64,000 nucleotides of DNA from positions 45,681-109,680 of the forward strand of contig DASTQL010000141.1 of the NCBI GenBank assembly GCA_035761805.1, given 5' to 3'. The position numbers and the translations under genes are program-made. Numbering within the stretch: the first letter of the stretch is position 1; the number at the start of each line of letters is the position of its first letter. The notes under the pieces were generated by a model, which had not been told where the DNA came from, did no database searches, and was given only the letters and a program-made list of their open reading frames with translations. The DNA is from DASTQL01 sp035761805. Its GTDB lineage: Bacteria > Actinomycetota > Actinomycetes > Jiangellales > Jiangellaceae. Positions 61,586 to 64,000 of this stretch are shown here, piece after piece.

Positions 61586-64000
61586 ATGGGTGCTCGTCGA
61601 GGAGGCTTCGTCGCGGCAGTCGTGGCCGCGCTCGTGGCATCAGCCGCTCTGGTCGGGACGGCGACGGCTCAGCCGGGAGGTGCGGGTCGAGCCGGCTTGG
61701 AGCTCTACCAGGCATCGGTCGACGCCGAGCGGTACCAGCAGCTGCTCGCAGGTGGCTACGACGTCGCCGCCGTGGAGGAGACTGCGGAGGGCTTCGCCGT
61801 GCAGGTCGTGCTACGGCCGAACGAGCGCAACAAGCTGCGGCGCGAGGGCTTCGACTTCGAGGTCGTCCGGAACTCGGACGGGCAGACCAACACCGAGGCG
61901 GCCCTCCAGCAGCAACAAGCCGGCTTCGCGGTGTGGCGGCCGTGGGACGGCGACGGCGGGCTAGAGGAACAGATCCGTGATATCGCGGCGCAGTACCCGA
62001 AGCTCACCCAGTTGCACACGATCGGCACGACTCACGAAGGTCGCGACATTCTCGCGCTCCGCGTGACGTCGAACGCGCGCAACGTGCCACTCGGCGTTCG
62101 GCCGGCGGTGCTGTACCAGTCCACTGCACACGCCAGGGAGTGGATCTCCACCGAGGTCAACCGGCGCCTGCTGCTCCACTACCTCGAGAACGCCGGCACC
62201 GACCAGACGGTCCGGAACCTGCTCGCGACGACCGAGCTGTGGTTCGTGCTCGTGATGAACCCCGACGGCTACCAGTACACGTTCGAGGAGGAGCGCCTCT
62301 GGCGGAAGAACCTGCGCGACAACGACGAGAACGGCGTGATCGACGGCAACGACGGCGTGGACCTCAACCGCAACTTCGCCGAGCACTGGAAGTACGACGA
62401 GGAAGGTTCATCGTCGCAGTTCTCGAGCGAGACCTACCGCGGCCCGGCGCCCGAGTCCGAGCCCGAGACCCAGGCAAACATGGCACTGTTCGACCTGGCG
62501 AAGCTCCGCTTCGCGATCAGCTGGCACTCCTTCGGCCAGCTGCTGCTCTACCCGCAGGGCTGGCAGGTGCAGACGCCGTCCGCCGACGACCCGATCTACG
62601 TGGCGTTGACGGGCACGGACGCGGAGCCGGCCGTCGAGGACTTCGACCCCGGTCCGGCTGCCGACCTGTACATCACCAACGGTGAGTTCACCGACTGGGC
62701 GCACGCCACCCAGGACGTGCTCGCCTGGACGCCCGAGCTGTCCGAGGGTTGCGAAGGCTGCGGCTTCGTCTTCCCCGACGACGAGGACCTGGTGCAGGCG
62801 GAGTTCGAGCGGAACCTCCAGTTCGCGCTGAACGTGGCCCGCTCGGCGCGGACCCCCGACGACCCCGTGTCGCACATGGGAATCCGCACGAAGAACCTGT
62901 ACCTCGACCTGGCCGAGATCGACCCCTGGAAGACCAACCACCCGGCGTCCGACCTCAAGGTCGAGGTGTCCCACGGCGGCGGCTCGACGCAACCCGTCGA
63001 GGTGCTGGCCAAGAAGTCCGTCCCCAACCTCGAGTTGCACTACCGGATCAACGGCGGGCAGACGAGCACGCTGCCGACTACGCCGTCGCCGAACGGTGAC
63101 GTGTTCGGCGGCAACAACGCCTACAACACCTACTACCAGTACATGCGGGCGGAGATCCCTGGAATCGCAGCAGGAGACTCGGTCGAGTACTGGTTCACCG
63201 GCCGCGGCGCGACGACCGAGCACGTGACCTTCGACGTGGTGGAGAACGCCGACGCCGACGTGCTGATCCTGGCCCAGGAGGACCGGACCGGGGCCGTCAA
63301 CATCCCCGGCTACGCGAGCACCTCACCGGACACGGCCAACTACCTCGAGTACTACGAGAAGGCGGTGGCGGACGCCGGGCGGACGGCCAACGTCTGGGAC
63401 GTCGACGCCGAGGGCCGGGAGGCGCCCGACCACCTCGGAGTGCTCTCCCACTACGACGCCGTGGTCTGGTATACGGGCAACAACTTCGTGACCCGCACTG
63501 CTGGACGTACGGCAGGCAACGTCGACCGGCTGCACAACGAGCTGACGCTTCAGATGCGTGCGTACCTCAACGAGGGCGGGAAGCTTCTCTACACCGGGCA
63601 GTGGGCCGGGGCGCTGGAGAACGGCCTGGCCGGGACCCAGCTGTACGACCCGGTGGCCGGTGAGGTCTGCGTCGTGGGCGGCGTGCAAGTCCTGGACCGC
63701 TGTCAGGTGCTGTCGGACAAGGACGACTTCCTGCAGTACTGGCTGGGGTCGTACATCTACAACAGCGACGCCGGCACCCAGGCGGACGGCACCCCGTTCG
63801 ACGTGCTGGGCGTCAGCGACCCGTACGACGGGATGTCGTGGGGGTTCAACGGCACGGACAGCGCGGAGAACCAGGTGCACACCGCGTCGATGATCACGAC
63901 GAGCAGCCTGCTGCCGGCGGACGAGTACCCCCAGTTCGACAGCTCCGCTCCGGCGGTGTGGGACACCGGTCTGGCGGGCGCCTTCGAACCGATCGACGGC
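61586..64000 (+). CDS. Secreted M14-family zinc carboxypeptidase, C-terminus outside window
   Basis: 805 residues are visible and the frame is open at the window end. A Sec signal peptide (~1-29, TATAQ) is followed by a short pro-region and the M14 catalytic domain. Zinc ligands H182 and E185 lie in STAHAREWIS and H314 in ISWHSFGQ. DLNRNF holds the substrate-binding Asn/Arg, and the catalytic glutamate is E384 in TPELSEG. After residue ~420 come beta-sandwich domains and a GATase-like segment (DVLILAQEDRT, YDAVVWYTGNNF, RAYLNEGGKLLYTGQWAG). AAGGAGGGA precedes ATG 61586. A decayed relative of the C-terminal region lies at 53970-54417. Confidence 0.92.
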   Translation, partial: MGARRGGFVAAVVAALVASAALVGTATAQPGGAGRAGLELYQASVDAERYQQLLAGGYDVAAVEETAEGFAVQVVLRPNERNKLRREGFDFEVVRNSDGQTNTEAALQQQQAGFAVWRPWDGDGGLEEQIRDIAAQYPKLTQLHTIGTTHEGRDILALRVTSNARNVPLGVRPAVLYQSTAHAREWISTEVNRRLLLHYLENAGTDQTVRNLLATTELWFVLVMNPDGYQYTFEEERLWRKNLRDNDENGVIDGNDGVDLNRNFAEHWKYDEEGSSSQFSSETYRGPAPESEPETQANMALFDLAKLRFAISWHSFGQLLLYPQGWQVQTPSADDPIYVALTGTDAEPAVEDFDPGPAADLYITNGEFTDWAHATQDVLAWTPELSEGCEGCGFVFPDDEDLVQAEFERNLQFALNVARSARTPDDPVSHMGIRTKNLYLDLAEIDPWKTNHPASDLKVEVSHGGGSTQPVEVLAKKSVPNLELHYRINGGQTSTLPTTPSPNGDVFGGNNAYNTYYQYMRAEIPGIAAGDSVEYWFTGRGATTEHVTFDVVENADADVLILAQEDRTGAVNIPGYASTSPDTANYLEYYEKAVADAGRTANVWDVDAEGREAPDHLGVLSHYDAVVWYTGNNFVTRTAGRTAGNVDRLHNELTLQMRAYLNEGGKLLYTGQWAGALENGLAGTQLYDPVAGEVCVVGGVQVLDRCQVLSDKDDFLQYWLGSYIYNSDAGTQADGTPFDVLGVSDPYDGMSWGFNGTDSAENQVHTASMITTSSLLPADEYPQFDSSAPAVWDTGLAGAFEPIDG

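Overview
The window is chromosomal DNA of a very high-GC actinobacterium. GTG starts are common, genes overlap by 4 bases (GTGA/ATGA) at many junctions, and the gene set includes Lsr2, a mycothiol-dependent isomerase family member, a DivIVA-like coiled-coil protein and DUF3180. Gene order from clpC to ppa follows the Mycobacterium tuberculosis Rv3596c-Rv3628 block and its Streptomyces counterpart. The style suggests Nocardioides or a relative (Nocardioidaceae). That placement is inference; no rRNA is present to confirm it.

Layout. 1-6500: the 5' part of clpC, an SDR, a secreted DUF4397 protein, a membrane-anchored protein, and a coupled SDR/AGE-isomerase pair. 6500-14600 (minus strand): lsr2, argA, lysS, coaX, nadC, nadB, panC and a DUF2520 gene. 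The last five are head-to-tail overlapping or abutting NAD/pantothenate/CoA genes; panD is absent. 14800-24300: a lipoprotein, a MidA-family methyltransferase, two bacterial-PH-domain membrane proteins, a stand-alone nuoD, DUF1684, and a complete quaternary-amine-type ABC transporter. 24300-38000: the folate/FtsH block (DUF3180, folK, folB, folP, folE, ftsH, hpt, tilS, DUF2342 protease, a PBP4-type carboxypeptidase), with ppa and an NlpC/P60 hydrolase. A DivIVA-like gene sits in reverse orientation in the middle of the fol genes. 38200-44300: a large LuxR-family ATPase regulator, DUF3237, and a three-gene operon of a PNPOx-like protein, a class V PLP enzyme and a mycothiol-dependent isomerase family protein. 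44300-53300: a stress and storage-sugar region with UspA, a P-type cation ATPase, a GlgX-HAD fusion, a GH65 phosphorylase and DUF1918. 53300-64000: small membrane proteins, two gene relics, hyuA/hyuB, a DHFR-like protein, an unknown alanine-rich protein and a secreted M14 carboxypeptidase running off the end.

The most interesting region is 44.3-53.3 kb. Three near-identical 15-bp sites resembling the DosR/DevR box lie upstream of the P-type ATPase, glgX-HAD-GH65 and DUF1918 genes. These families, together with Usp, are typical members of the mycobacterial DosR (hypoxia/dormancy) regulon. The encoded enzymes could debranch alpha-glucan, phosphorolyse a disaccharide and convert beta-glucose-1-phosphate to glucose-6-phosphate.

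Other notable items are a dispersed palindromic intergenic repeat in three copies, and a MidA/NDUFAF7-type methyltransferase encoded close to a lone NuoD, the subunit that NDUFAF7 methylates in mitochondria. There is also an SDR lacking its catalytic tyrosine coupled to an AGE isomerase, a perfect palindrome containing both stop codons of a convergent pair, and a frame-broken relic related to the intact M14 peptidase downstream. Several genes have a TANNNT -10 element only 6-8 bases before the start codon, which predicts leaderless mRNAs.
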